A DNA stretch of 64,000 nt. Origin: CAVYUC01 sp963816685 (GTDB taxonomy: Bacteria; Bacteroidota; Bacteroidia; Bacteroidales; Prolixibacteraceae). The first letter of the stretch is position 1, and each line of letters begins with the position of its first letter. This document shows positions 27,215 through 37,282 of this stretch, piece by piece. Where the stretch lies: NCBI GenBank assembly GCA_963816685.1, contig CAWFMB010000018.1:76581-140580 (forward strand), read 5' to 3'. A model generated the notes under the pieces. That model saw only the letters and a program-made list of their open reading frames with translations. It was not told where the DNA came from and did no database searches. Made by a program: the position numbers and the translations under genes.

Positions 27215-30200
27215 CTAAAATTGAAGCTTTAACCCGGCAGAAATTGTACGGATGGGTGAATAAATAAAATCGGTAGTACCATTGAAGCTTTGACGCGGGT
27301 CAAGACCTTTTCGTTGTGAGAAGAGTGCTACATTATCGGCGACTGCAAATATTCTTACAGTTGATACATGCCAGTCATTGGTCAAACTTTTTGGTAGAGT
27401 ATAACCTAAAGTAATGTTATTAATATTCAGATAAGTCGCTGAAGTAATAAAACGACTTGAAGTTGAATTAATGTCTTTTCCGGAGTAATCGACCATAGGA
27501 ACATCTGTATCTGTATTTTCCGGAGTCCATGAATTCAGGATATCCAGGTGCCAGTTCGATCCTGCTTCGGCAGCCGGACCACCATGCATCAGATTCTGAT
27601 ATGCATAGTCGAATACCTGACCGCCCAGCTGGTAAGAAACAAGAATGGAGAAATCGAATCCGTATGCCATCAAAGAAGTATTTGCCCCACCTTGCAAATC
27701 AGGAAGCGATGTTCCAAAATTTGCACTGTTTGCCTGTTGCGAAGCGACAGCGTAATCGGTAGTTGTTCCGTATGTTCCGTCTTCGTTTGTAGTTCGCCAT
27801 ATCTGAAAACCGGTTTCTTTTTCTACTCCTTCAAAAACAGGGTACCACATGTCGTAAATACTTCCGCCAACTTTTAATATTCTTCGTCCTGTAATATAAC
27901 CTTCAGGATCGGAGAATTCAGGTGGCAGGGAAAGAATTTCGTTTTTATAATGAGTTCCATTCACAGAAACAGTCCATTCAAGTTGACTTGTTCTGATGAT
28001 TGAACCAGTCAGTTCGATTTCTACACCCATATTGCGCATTGACCCAATATTATCAGGATATGAAGAATAACCTGCAGAAGGTGCAACGGGGCGGTAAAAC
28101 AACATATCCTCCACTCTTCTGTTGAAGAATTCAGCAGAACCACTTAATTTTCCATGCAGGAAAGCAAAGTCAAAACCTGTGTTAAGGTTGTAACTTGTTT
28201 CCCAGGTAATGTTACGGTTTCCTTTATAATACAATTCTGTTGCAAAATTATCGTTTGAGTTTTTTACTTCATACTGATCCAGGTAGGTATAGTAGTTCTG
28301 GGTTCCATCGCTGTAAAGCAATGCATCATTTCCCTGGGAACCATAACTGAATTTAAATTTCAACATATCAATCCATGTTGCACCCGACATGAAGGCTTCC
28401 CTGTTCATTAACCATGAAGCACCAACTGACCAAAAGTTACCCCACCTTAAATCGGGGGCAAAACGTGATGAACCATCACGGCGGTAACTTGCCGAGAAAT
28501 AATATTTTTCGCGGAAATTATATTTTAACCTGCTCAAATAACCTTCAACAAAATAGTTATCGCCTGATGAATAAACTGCAGGCTTAACGATTGCATTTGA
28601 AATTTCTTCACTTTCCGGATCATAGAGGTTGTATTTTATTCCTGAAAGAGAATTCCAGCTCCTGTCGTAAGTTTCGTGCCCGAGTAAAACATCGAGTGCA
28701 TGTTCTCCCCACACATTTTTATAGGTAAGTAATTGCTGCAGGTTGAGTGCCGCTGTATTTGAATTACTTCGGTAAATACTTCCACCAAAATCGGCACTTT
28801 GACCATAATATGCATTTCCTTTATCAAGATAACGTGTATTATCGACATCATAACCTACATTTAAAAGAAGGTTTACATTGTTTGTAATGTCAATATCCAA
28901 AAATGCCCTGGAAGTAAGGATGTCAGATTTATACTGTTGCTTGTCAAGCATAAGATCTGAAGCAGGGTTGGCAATAGCCATTACCGGACGGGTCAGGCCG
29001 GGGTATTCGCCTGTTCCGTAATCGTAAAGTGTGTGTCCCTGATCGTCAACAATAATATCGCCATTTTTATCTCTTACATACAAAGGATAAATAGGAGCAA
29101 CTGTACGGCTTACATAAAAAATATTCTTGGAGCTTAATCCATCCTGATCTGAAGGATAGTTGTTTGTATAATTTGTATAAGCAAGATTCGCTCCGATTTT
29201 CAGCCATTCACGCGCCTGGTAGTCACCGTTTAAACGTGTTGTTAAGCGGTCGAAACTTGAATTGGAGATAATTCCGTTGTCTTCAAGATAATTGGTAGAA
29301 AAGAAAAGGTTCATATTTTCGTCGCCACCACTGATTGAGAAGTTATATTCCTGGCGGGTATTTGAATCACCAAAAAGTTCATCGTACCAGTTGTCGTTTG
29401 TCAAATAATATTTGTCTGCCCATACGCGGCCTAAAGTTGCATTCGGATTGATTTTACCATTCTGTCCTATGAGCAATTCACCTTGTGGAACATTATAGAT
29501 GTTATATTCCAACCCCTGATCGCCCAATAAAATACCATTTGCATAAGTATTGGCTTCTGCCGGTGCCATATCTCCTTTAATGGCTGAATTGTATATGCCT
29601 TCATAGTATTTTTCGTAATACATTGCAGGGTTGGTCATAATATCATACTCAGGAACCGCCCTTTGATTCACACCGATTTTTGCATCAAATGTAATAACAG
29701 CTTTCCCTGTACGGCCTTTTTTAGTGGTAATCAAAATAACACCGTTTGCACCTCGTGCACCATACAATGCATTGGAAGCAGCATCTTTCAGAATGGTAAT
29801 TGAAGAGATATCCTGGCTGCTGATTGCAGATATATCTCCATCATAAGGTACACCATCCACTACATATAAAGGTGCACTTGATGCTGACATAGAGCCCATT
29901 CCCCGGATGCGGATGCTGGCGGAAGAACCTGGCTGCCCGGTGTTGCTGGTTGCCTGAACACCAGCAGCAATTCCTGACAATGCATTTGAAACATTCGACA
30001 CAAGACGTTTTTCAAGTTCATCGCCTTTAACTTCACTTGCCGAACCTGTAAAAGTTTCTTTGGTGGCTTCACCATAAGCAACAACCATTACTTCATCAAC
30101 ACCAATAAAATCGGCTTCCAGTTCTGCATTTATTTCAGTACCTGTAATCGGTAATTCGGTAGTTTTCATTCCCACAAAAGAGAAAACTACAGTTTTTGCA

Positions 30201-30403
30201 TCAGCCGGAACCTCCAATTGATAATAACCATCAATATTGGTTACTGTGCCAAGAGTTGTTCCTTTTACCACTACAGATACACCAGGTATTCCCGTGCCGT
30301 CTTCAGCGCTTGTAACAGTACCGGAGAGACTCTTTACCTGGGCACCAACAAATTGCATCCCTATGATAAGGATGCCTAACATAAACAGTACAATTTTTTT
30401 CAT
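27215..30403 (-). CDS. SusC/RagA-family TonB-linked outer-membrane transporter
   Basis: A 1062-aa TonB-dependent importer. The signal peptide ends near FVGAQ (22). A carboxypeptidase-D-like domain follows (about 27-100, GTVTSAEDGTGIPGVSVVVKG), then the TonB box region EVMVVAYGEATKE. The plug carries the SusC signature around LYVVDGVPYDGDISAI and NALYGARGANGVILITTKKG, and a 22-strand barrel ends RTISAGLKLQF. It pairs with the SusD lipoprotein. No anti-sigma, ECF sigma, hybrid regulator or glycosidase sits next to it, so regulation and substrate cannot be read from context. Confidence 0.96.
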   Translation of the reverse strand: MKKIVLFMLGILIIGMQFVGAQVKSLSGTVTSAEDGTGIPGVSVVVKGTTLGTVTNIDGYYQLEVPADAKTVVFSFVGMKTTELPITGTEINAELEADFIGVDEVMVVAYGEATKETFTGSASEVKGDELEKRLVSNVSNALSGIAAGVQATSNTGQPGSSASIRIRGMGSMSASSAPLYVVDGVPYDGDISAISSQDISSITILKDAASNALYGARGANGVILITTKKGRTGKAVITFDAKIGVNQRAVPEYDIMTNPAMYYEKYYEGIYNSAIKGDMAPAEANTYANGILLGDQGLEYNIYNVPQGELLIGQNGKINPNATLGRVWADKYYLTNDNWYDELFGDSNTRQEYNFSISGGDENMNLFFSTNYLEDNGIISNSSFDRLTTRLNGDYQAREWLKIGANLAYTNYTNNYPSDQDGLSSKNIFYVSRTVAPIYPLYVRDKNGDIIVDDQGHTLYDYGTGEYPGLTRPVMAIANPASDLMLDKQQYKSDILTSRAFLDIDITNNVNLLLNVGYDVDNTRYLDKGNAYYGQSADFGGSIYRSNSNTAALNLQQLLTYKNVWGEHALDVLLGHETYDRSWNSLSGIKYNLYDPESEEISNAIVKPAVYSSGDNYFVEGYLSRLKYNFREKYYFSASYRRDGSSRFAPDLRWGNFWSVGASWLMNREAFMSGATWIDMLKFKFSYGSQGNDALLYSDGTQNYYTYLDQYEVKNSNDNFATELYYKGNRNITWETSYNLNTGFDFAFLHGKLSGSAEFFNRRVEDMLFYRPVAPSAGYSSYPDNIGSMRNMGVEIELTGSIIRTSQLEWTVSVNGTHYKNEILSLPPEFSDPEGYITGRRILKVGGSIYDMWYPVFEGVEKETGFQIWRTTNEDGTYGTTTDYAVASQQANSANFGTSLPDLQGGANTSLMAYGFDFSILVSYQLGGQVFDYAYQNLMHGGPAAEAGSNWHLDILNSWTPENTDTDVPMVDYSGKDINSTSSRFITSATYLNINNITLGYTLPKSLTNDWHVSTVRIFAVADNVALFSQRKGLDPRQSFNGTTDFIYSPIRTISAGLKLQF

Positions 30404-30766
30404 AGAAAGTAATTTTCAATTATCATCAAAAAAATAGCAATTAGTAAATTCAGTATCCATCAATTATGTATAGCGACAATTTAAGTAACCTGTTTTTTAA
30501 AAAGCTAAAAAAAACCAATGCAGAGTTGATGTTCAAATTAAAACAGGCATCAAATAAAATAAAATTTTAGTACTATTAGTGGGAAATGCTTAAAAATTTT
30601 CACTTTCATTAACAAATTTATATGCACAAATAGTCTTTACTGAATACAATATTTTGTTAAGTTATCAGATATAAAAATTAATTTTGGTTTTTACAGATGT
30701 TAAAGTTTTGCTGTTTAATGCAGGTCATCTGTATTTTTCATTGTACTGACTAAAAGTTATTATTAA
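30404..30766. other. AT-rich divergent intergenic region
   Basis: 363 bases separate the divergent susC and ATP-grasp genes. The region is very AT-rich with runs of A and T. It presumably holds both promoters, but no TAnnTTTG box with a good -33 element stands out. I see no gene, repeat or terminator in it. Confidence 0.5.
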
Positions 30767-31996
30767 ATGCAGGAAAAATTACCTGATGTTTTTATTTTCA
30801 ACCCAACCTGTGAATATGCTGTTGCCAATGGAAATGGTTCATGGCAACCTAACCGGCTGCTGCAAAAAATGGAGGAGGATTTATCTGTTTTACCTTTATA
30901 TTTTGCCGCTCCGGGTGATTTTATTTTAGTTAGGAAAATGCCATCGGCAGCATTTTTACAAAATGTTCAACAATTGATTTCCGTGCTTCCAAATTTCAGT
31001 TTACTGAAAGATGCAATAACAGATCCGTTGTTTCAGAATTCACCTAAAAATAAACTTATTCCCTGGGGTTGGAGTCCTGCCGTGCATCAATTGCTGGCCC
31101 CGCTAAAACCATCCTGTTCGGCAGAATTTAAACATTCTCCGGTGGCATACTGGAAACCTTCTCAAAGAGATTTTTATTCAAAAAGGTTTGCGGCAGAAAT
31201 CTTAAAAAAGGTTTCTTCAACACTATCCGGCAACATTCTTTTACCTGAAAATATGATGCCTGTTTTATGCAAAACAAAGGAGGATTTTGAAGTTCAAATA
31301 ACCCGATGGGGAAAAATTATGGTAAAAGCACCTTGGAGCAGTTCTGGCCGGGGGTTACAACCTGTGACCAAATTACCGGTGCATCCAAAAGTTTGGGAAA
31401 AGCTTTTGGGGATAGTAAAAGAGCAGGGTTATGCAATTGTTGAGCCTTTCCTTAACAAGGTTTTTGACTTTGCATTTCAGTTTCAAATCACCAAGGGGAA
31501 AGTAAGTTTTTTAGGTTTTAGTTATTTTCAAACAGATAAAAAAGGACAATATCTTGGAAACTATCTGAATGGAATTCCGGAAGGAACTTCCAAAGAATTG
31601 ATCTCGTTTATTGAAAAAAGCAGCGATTTAATACTAAAACCAATAGCAGCGATTATTGAACAAAGCGAACTTTCACAAAATTATGAAGGAAATTTTGGTG
31701 TGGATGCTTTAATTTACAGGAGTGAAGTTGGCGAACTTTGCGTAAATCCCTGTCTCGAAATAAATCTTCGTCAAAATATGGGATTACTGGCGCTTCATCT
31801 AAATGATTATCTTGTATCCGGGAAAAAAGGGATATTTAAGATTTACTTTGAACCGGGAAAAACTTTTCATGCATTCACTGCTGAAATGATAAAAAAACAC
31901 CCGCTTCAGCTTTTAAACAATAAAATTGAATCAGGTTTTTTTGCGCTTACCGAGGCAGATGAAAATGCATTATTCGGAGCTTTCTTACTTGTTTAG
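30767..31996 (+). CDS. conserved ATP-grasp-like protein
   Basis: A 409-aa cytoplasmic protein. The N-terminal part opens with FIFNPTCEYAVANG, a motif I associate with a Bacteroidota-conserved hypothetical group. From about 150 the sequence looks like an ATP-grasp fold: KIMVKAPWSSSGRGLQPV (about 183-200) resembles the nucleotide-binding strand and flexible loop. NPCLEINLRQNMGLLALHL (about 325-343) has the ExNxR metal-binding pattern. ATP-grasp enzymes join a carboxylate to an amine or thiol; neither substrate can be named. Followed 80 bases later by ppk2. Confidence 0.65.
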   Translation: MQEKLPDVFIFNPTCEYAVANGNGSWQPNRLLQKMEEDLSVLPLYFAAPGDFILVRKMPSAAFLQNVQQLISVLPNFSLLKDAITDPLFQNSPKNKLIPWGWSPAVHQLLAPLKPSCSAEFKHSPVAYWKPSQRDFYSKRFAAEILKKVSSTLSGNILLPENMMPVLCKTKEDFEVQITRWGKIMVKAPWSSSGRGLQPVTKLPVHPKVWEKLLGIVKEQGYAIVEPFLNKVFDFAFQFQITKGKVSFLGFSYFQTDKKGQYLGNYLNGIPEGTSKELISFIEKSSDLILKPIAAIIEQSELSQNYEGNFGVDALIYRSEVGELCVNPCLEINLRQNMGLLALHLNDYLVSGKKGIFKIYFEPGKTFHAFTAEMIKKHPLQLLNNKIESGFFALTEADENALFGAFLLV

Positions 31997-32081
31997 TTTT
32001 TTATTTAAGCAATTTGCCGATTGAATTTGTTAAATTTAAAGTGCCATCCTAAAAATTGGTTCATTAAATAAATAATTGATT

Positions 32082-32891
32082 ATGAGCAAGTCAGAATCAA
32101 AACCTACTTCAGGGAAAAAGCTTTCAAAGAAAGATTATAAAAAGGAGTTAAAAAAGCTTCAGATTGAGTTGGTTAAACTGCAGGAATGGATAAAACAGGA
32201 ACAACTTAAAGTCGTTGTAATTTTTGAAGGCCGCGATGCGGCCGGGAAAGGTGGTACAATAAAACGGATAACCAAAAAATTAAATCCACGGATATGCAGG
32301 GTTGTTGCCCTTGGTACTCCCACCGAAAAGGAAAAAACCCAGTGGTATTTTCAACGTTATGCAGCGCAGTTGCCGGCAGGTGGCGAAATGGTTTTGTTCG
32401 ACAGAAGCTGGTACAACCGTGCCGGAATTGAAAGGGTTATGGGTTTTTGTTCGACCGATGAATACTGGGAATTTTTACGGGCATGTCCCAATTTTGAACG
32501 CATGCTTATCCGCTCCGGAATAACTCTTATAAAATACTGGTTTTCGGTGAGTGAAGAAGAGCAGGAGAAAAGGTTTAAAGCGCGAAACAATGATCCTACA
32601 AAACGCTGGAAACTGAGTCCGATTGACTTGAAATCGCGCGAACTTTATGTTGAATATTCAAAAGCAAAAGATGATATGTTTGCCTATACCGATACAAAAT
32701 TAAGCCCATGGTTTATGATTGATGCAGATAATAAAAAGCGTGCCCGCCTGAATTGCATCCACCATCTTTTATCGCAGATTCCTTATAAAGATTTAACTCC
32801 CGATCCGTTGGAACTTCCTCCAAGAAATCACAATAAAAGTTATGTGCGTCCTCCAATGGATGAACTGACTTATGTCCCTGAGATATATTAG
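32082..32891 (+). CDS. ppk2: polyphosphate kinase 2
   Basis: Uses polyphosphate to phosphorylate nucleoside di- or monophosphates. The Walker A-like FEGRDAAGKGG and Walker B-like FDRSWYNRAGIERVMGF are both intact, and the intervening lid region TPTEKEKTQWYFQRYA is standard for the short one-domain PPK2 class. The start is taken as the ATG at 32082; an in-frame ATG lies two codons upstream. Its TAG stop interlocks with the TAA of the convergent DUF1338 gene (TTAG, 32888-32891). Confidence 0.93.
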   Translation: MSKSESKPTSGKKLSKKDYKKELKKLQIELVKLQEWIKQEQLKVVVIFEGRDAAGKGGTIKRITKKLNPRICRVVALGTPTEKEKTQWYFQRYAAQLPAGGEMVLFDRSWYNRAGIERVMGFCSTDEYWEFLRACPNFERMLIRSGITLIKYWFSVSEEEQEKRFKARNNDPTKRWKLSPIDLKSRELYVEYSKAKDDMFAYTDTKLSPWFMIDADNKKRARLNCIHHLLSQIPYKDLTPDPLELPPRNHNKSYVRPPMDELTYVPEIY

Positions 32892-33811
32892 TTTTCGCGG
32901 GTTCTTGTCATTTCGAAAAGATGAATTGCCTGGTCTCCTAAAAAGCCTGAAAAAAGTTTTTGCCGACCTTTTTCCTTTACAAAACCACGCTGTGCAAGTT
33001 CATAGTATGCATATGGCCAGCAAATTTTTTCAACTCCGTCATCTCCCTTTACATCGGTATCTTCTTTAACAGCAAATGTTGCGGACTGTTGCAGCTTGCC
33101 GCCGTTTTTTCCTTCAATTTTTTCTTTCATCGGTATTCCGGCCTTTGCAAGAGCCTTGCAGGTTGATTCCAAATCGGGCCATTCTTTAACATCCTGGTAA
33201 TTAATAAATGCAGTAAAATGGTTCACCGAATTCCCATGCAACAAAACCCAGGCTGCATATTGCGAAAGGTCGTTAATCTTTAAAAGTGCTTCCCTGGAAG
33301 GTGCATTCCATGGACGCCTGAAATATTGAATTAAATCATCAACAAGAACTTCTGCTGCTTCATTTGTTAAAGCACCTTCCACCTGCAACAAATTCAAGAG
33401 TGCTATTCCTGAATCAGTCAAAAGATATGGAGTTTCACGAACGGATTGATGAATTAAATTTTGAGCCCAGACCGGAAGCTGATTCACTTCCAGCTGGCTT
33501 ACAAAAATTTTGGGCATTAATTCATCCGGATGTTCATAATGAACAGCATTTAGCTTCCGTCTTGGAAAGTTGTACTTTCCGGCTGGTTGATAGCCCAGCG
33601 GAGCTATTATGTGGCTTATTGCCTGAATTCCTTCGGGTTGTTCGCCTGTATGGGTATTAAAAGTACGAAATGCAACATGATCGTTTATTACCCTGCCCCC
33701 TTTTTGAGAAACAAGCTCTTTGTATTTTAGAGCATAAGGAACCCTTTCCAGATATTTCTCCCATAATTTTGCAATCAGCCGTTTGCCAATTTCATTCGCT
33801 GTTGTTTTCAT
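32888..33811 (-). CDS. DUF1338 family protein (2-oxoadipate dioxygenase/decarboxylase-like)
   Basis: A 307-aa member of DUF1338. The family includes the iron-dependent enzyme HglS, which converts 2-oxoadipate to 2-hydroxyglutarate in lysine breakdown, and a shorter plant FLO7-like branch. Visible landmarks are the metal-ligand region NDHVAFRTFN (about 43-52), HYEHP followed by PKIFVSQLEV (about 91-110) and HGNSVNHFTAFINY (about 193-206). It is shorter than YdcJ/HglS, so the exact substrate is uncertain. Its stop codon overlaps that of ppk2. Confidence 0.82.
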   Translation of the reverse strand: MKTTANEIGKRLIAKLWEKYLERVPYALKYKELVSQKGGRVINDHVAFRTFNTHTGEQPEGIQAISHIIAPLGYQPAGKYNFPRRKLNAVHYEHPDELMPKIFVSQLEVNQLPVWAQNLIHQSVRETPYLLTDSGIALLNLLQVEGALTNEAAEVLVDDLIQYFRRPWNAPSREALLKINDLSQYAAWVLLHGNSVNHFTAFINYQDVKEWPDLESTCKALAKAGIPMKEKIEGKNGGKLQQSATFAVKEDTDVKGDDGVEKICWPYAYYELAQRGFVKEKGRQKLFSGFLGDQAIHLFEMTRTREN

Positions 33812-33908
33812 ATCGTTGTTTTTCTGATTAAACTTGAAAACGACAGCTTTTGTTACTTAAAAATTTGTGTTTAAGAATATTGTTTAATTCAAAAAAACAA
33901 CAGTTAAA

Positions 33909-34826
33909 CTATTCCGAAGTAGTTCTTTTGGAAGTTTTTTTCATGAATTCCAACACATCTTTTTTATTGAAATAAGATGTGGCTCCCGGTTGTGTTGCAT
34001 TCAGAGCACCTGCAGCATTGCCAAAATCAAGGGCTTTTTGAATGGGTTTTCCATTCAGGTAGTAATGAAGAAATCCGGCAGAAAATGCCATTCCCGAGCC
34101 TATGTTATCGATCATTTTTATGTTGTAACCCGAATCATAAAACGACCCTTTACTTTTATCATATGCAAAAACTCCTTTTTTTCCACGGGTTAATAAAACC
34201 AAATCCACATTATATTTTTGAGCAAGAGCAGCACAAAAAACTTCAGGATTTTCGGAATGAAGGTTCATCTGTGCAGATAAAAATGAAATTTCCTTTTCCT
34301 TAATCCGCACGATATGAGCACTCCAAAGCAGGTTTTCCACTACTTTGATATCAAAGAAATGTTCAAAAAGTTTCAGGTCGAAGAATTTTATGGAAGACGG
34401 GGATTCTTTTATTAACTCACGTATCGTATTTTTTGAAATTCCGAACCGCTGAGGAAGTAATCCGTAGAACAGGCAGTCGGCATTCCTTACAAGTTTTAAT
34501 GCTTCAGCTGAAAATTCAATATGATCGAAAGCAACATCGGGCGTTACTTTGTAAACAGGATCATTTTTTTCATCAAAACTTATATTAACCGTTCCGGTAG
34601 GAAATTCATAATCAATCTGAACGTTGGCATCCGAAATTCCCAATTCATTCAATCGTTTAAGTGCGGCAATCCCAAGTTCGTCATCACCAATTCGTGAAAG
34701 CAGGAATCCTTCTTCCCCAAAAGAATTACATCTGAAGACAATGTTTGAAGGAGTTCCACCCAAAATTTTCTGATTTGGTAAAATATCCCAGACAACTTCA
34801 CCAAATGCCACCACTCTTTTTCCCAT
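33909..34826 (-). CDS. PfkB-family carbohydrate kinase homologue lacking the catalytic Asp
   Basis: A 305-aa ribokinase/fructokinase-fold protein. It starts VVAFGEVVWDILP, has the sugar-binding LGGTPSNIVFRCNSFG (22-37) and the SRIGDDELG pattern (44-52). In the C-terminal signature, where the family has DTxGAGDAF, this protein reads DNIGSGMAF (240-248). The catalytic base is therefore replaced by Met246 (codon at 34089-34091). The anion-hole glycines remain. Phosphotransfer should be badly impaired if the fold is canonical, so a binding or regulatory role, or a very recent mutation, is possible. Monocistronic. Confidence 0.85.
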   Translation of the reverse strand: MGKRVVAFGEVVWDILPNQKILGGTPSNIVFRCNSFGEEGFLLSRIGDDELGIAALKRLNELGISDANVQIDYEFPTGTVNISFDEKNDPVYKVTPDVAFDHIEFSAEALKLVRNADCLFYGLLPQRFGISKNTIRELIKESPSSIKFFDLKLFEHFFDIKVVENLLWSAHIVRIKEKEISFLSAQMNLHSENPEVFCAALAQKYNVDLVLLTRGKKGVFAYDKSKGSFYDSGYNIKMIDNIGSGMAFSAGFLHYYLNGKPIQKALDFGNAAGALNATQPGATSYFNKKDVLEFMKKTSKRTTSE

Positions 34827-35102
34827 GAAATGTATTTTGACGGGAACAAAAATAAGGATTTATAAAAATGTTTCAAACTCCAAATGTTAAGGTTTGTAAA
34901 TAAAACATCTTTTATTCTTATCATTTCGCAGGTTATTCTCAGGGAATGTGGCTTTCCGGATTTATAGAAAAACAATTCCATAACTTTAACGTTCATTTTT
35001 AAAAGAGTAATTAATAAAACGAATACTATGAAACCGGAAACACTGTCACAATTCAAATTCCTGTTGTATTGAAACACACTGCATTATATATATTTTAAAC
35101 GA

Positions 35103-35714
35103 ATGAATTATCTGGCTCATCTGTATTTGTCTGGTGATGATGAAAAAGTCATCACAGGCAATTTTATCGGCGATTATGTTAAAGGCAAAAACTACAATAA
35201 ATATCCTGAATCCATAAAGAAAGGAATTTTGTTGCACCGTCAAATCGATTTTTTTACCGACAGTCATCAAAAATTCAGGGAAGCTAAAAAATTACTTGTA
35301 ACTGATTTTGGTTTGTATTCAGGAATCGTAATCGATCTGTTTTATGACCATTTTCTTGCAGCAAACTGGAACAGTTATTCAAATATAACCCTCCGGGATT
35401 TTTCAAAAAAAGTTCATTCTGTACTGTTAGCCAATTTTTTACATTTACCGGCACGTGTTCAGGGTTTTCTGCCCTCACTGATTAAAAACCGGCGTCTTGA
35501 ATCCTACTCAAAACCTGAAGGAATAGAGAAATCACTTGAAATTATGAGCCACTACACAACACTTCCCGATAAATCAAAAAAGGCTGCAGAAATATTACAA
35601 TCCAATCACTCTTTTTTTCATGAAAACTTTTCGGAATTTATGAAAGAAATAATAGCATTTGTTGAAACAGAATTTCAAACCGCCATACAAAAACCAAACG
35701 GCACCTGGTTTTAA
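35103..35714 (+). CDS. acpH: acyl carrier protein phosphodiesterase (AcpH family)
   Basis: A 203-aa protein of the AcpH/DUF479 family, which removes the 4'-phosphopantetheine arm from acyl carrier protein. The opening MNYLAHLYLSGDDEKVITGNF-type start matches the family. FIGDYVKG, LHRQIDFFTDSH (HD-like metal ligands, about 43-54) and DLFYDHFLAANW (about 79-90) are also present. Length is normal. Single gene between the PfkB-like gene and the cell-shape operon. Confidence 0.9.
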   Translation: MNYLAHLYLSGDDEKVITGNFIGDYVKGKNYNKYPESIKKGILLHRQIDFFTDSHQKFREAKKLLVTDFGLYSGIVIDLFYDHFLAANWNSYSNITLRDFSKKVHSVLLANFLHLPARVQGFLPSLIKNRRLESYSKPEGIEKSLEIMSHYTTLPDKSKKAAEILQSNHSFFHENFSEFMKEIIAFVETEFQTAIQKPNGTWF

Positions 35715-35853
35715 GCCAACATTTCAAGTACGAATCCGAAGAAAAACCATGTTCTCCAAAAGCAGGTTGCACATCGCCATTCCAAACTGCCCGTGTTTTA
35801 CATTTGTTTTTTAAAAGTCAGGTATAAATCCAAAGGTATCGTACTGCATACAA

Positions 35854-37281
35854 TCAGGCCGACAAATATTCCAACCGGCTTGCATCAAGCCTTATAAAAA
35901 TAAAAAGCAAAATTGTAAACGACCAGAGCGAAGAACCTCCGTAACTAAAAAACGGCAGTGGAATTCCAATAACCGGCATCATACCAATGGTCATTCCGAT
36001 ATTTACCAAATAATGAAAAAAGAGAATTACTGCCACCGAATATCCGTATATTCTTGAAAATTTCGAACGCTGTCGTTCAGCCTGAATTATAATACGGACA
36101 AGCAATGCAAGAAATAAAACTGAAACAATAAAAGTTCCTATAAAACCCCATTCTTCGCCAACGGTACAGAAAATAAAATCGGTGCTTTGCTCAGGTACAA
36201 AATTGAACTTTGTTTGTGTGCCGTTCAAAAAACCTTTGCCTGAAAAACCTCCTGAACCAATTGCAATTTTACTTTGATTTACATTATAACCTGCACCCAG
36301 CGGATCGGATTCAATTCCAAGCAATTCATTAATACGTGCCTGATGATAAGGTTCGAGCAGGTTATTAAAACTATAATCAACTGTAAGACTAAATAAAACT
36401 GCTCCAAGAAATACAAGTGCAATAAGTGCATAATTTTTCAACCTTTTTCGGAGGCTGTAAATTAATATCACTACTGCTCCCAAAATTGAACCGTAAATCA
36501 GAATTTGAGGGACATCGAACTGAAGTTTTGCAATAAAATTAATAACAATCAGCAGAATGATACTGCCGGACAACAATATTACAATATTTGCAAACTGCTT
36601 CATTCTCGGATTAAAAACAAGAAATGTCAGCAAGGCAACTGCTGGTAAAACTATTGCAAGAACCAAATTTGACAACACAAGCGAGAGCACAAAAAGTAAA
36701 GCAACAAGAGAAGCAAAAAATAAGACGACACCTGACAGACCTTCACGATAAAGTACAAACACAAAAGAAAAATAAACGAGGGCAGAACCTGTATCATTCT
36801 GTAAAAGGATAAGGAAAGCTGGCAATAAGATGATTGCAGCAATGATAACCAGCGATTTAAGACGTTCGAGTTTGAAGTTATACGAACTTAAATACCGGGC
36901 CAGTGCCAATCCTGTTGCAAACTTACAAAACTCTGAAGGCTGCAAACTGAAACTTCCGATGGTAAACCAAGATCTGGCACCGTTTATTTCTTTTCCAAAA
37001 AGCAGGACAAGAACCAGGAGTCCGATGATAAATGCATAAATAAACCACGAAAAGAGCACATAAAAGTTGGTTTCAATGAGCAGAATTGTAAATGCAATTA
37101 AAAAGGCAGCACCTATCCAAATCAGTTGCTTTCCGTAACGCTGCGACACATCCAGAATGCTCTGGTGCTCTTCATTGTAAACAGATGCATAAATATTCAG
37201 CCATCCCAGGAAAACCAGCATCAGGTAAAGAAATACTGTTATATAATCGATATTTGCCCAAACACTGTTTCTTCCTGGCAT
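35854..37281 (-). CDS. rodA: rod-shape peptidoglycan polymerase (SEDS family)
   Basis: SEDS glycosyltransferase that polymerises lipid II during cell elongation together with PBP2. The 475 aa contain ten or more hydrophobic segments. SEDS landmarks are present: SFSLQPSEFCKFATGLALARYL (about 110-131), LLQNDTGSALVYF with the catalytic-region Asp, and the C-terminal MPVIGIPLPFFSYGGSSL block. It is somewhat longer than the E. coli protein because of extra helices in the middle, which is usual in Bacteroidota as I recall. Last gene of the mre operon, one base after mrdA. Confidence 0.95.
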   Translation of the reverse strand: MPGRNSVWANIDYITVFLYLMLVFLGWLNIYASVYNEEHQSILDVSQRYGKQLIWIGAAFLIAFTILLIETNFYVLFSWFIYAFIIGLLVLVLLFGKEINGARSWFTIGSFSLQPSEFCKFATGLALARYLSSYNFKLERLKSLVIIAAIILLPAFLILLQNDTGSALVYFSFVFVLYREGLSGVVLFFASLVALLFVLSLVLSNLVLAIVLPAVALLTFLVFNPRMKQFANIVILLSGSIILLIVINFIAKLQFDVPQILIYGSILGAVVILIYSLRKRLKNYALIALVFLGAVLFSLTVDYSFNNLLEPYHQARINELLGIESDPLGAGYNVNQSKIAIGSGGFSGKGFLNGTQTKFNFVPEQSTDFIFCTVGEEWGFIGTFIVSVLFLALLVRIIIQAERQRSKFSRIYGYSVAVILFFHYLVNIGMTIGMMPVIGIPLPFFSYGGSSLWSFTILLFIFIRLDASRLEYLSA

Positions 37282-37282
37282 A

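Noticed and set aside
35028..35072. 14-codon frame MKPETLSQFKFLLY upstream of acpH
   Set aside because: Could be a leader peptide, but there is no attenuator structure or codon bias to support it.
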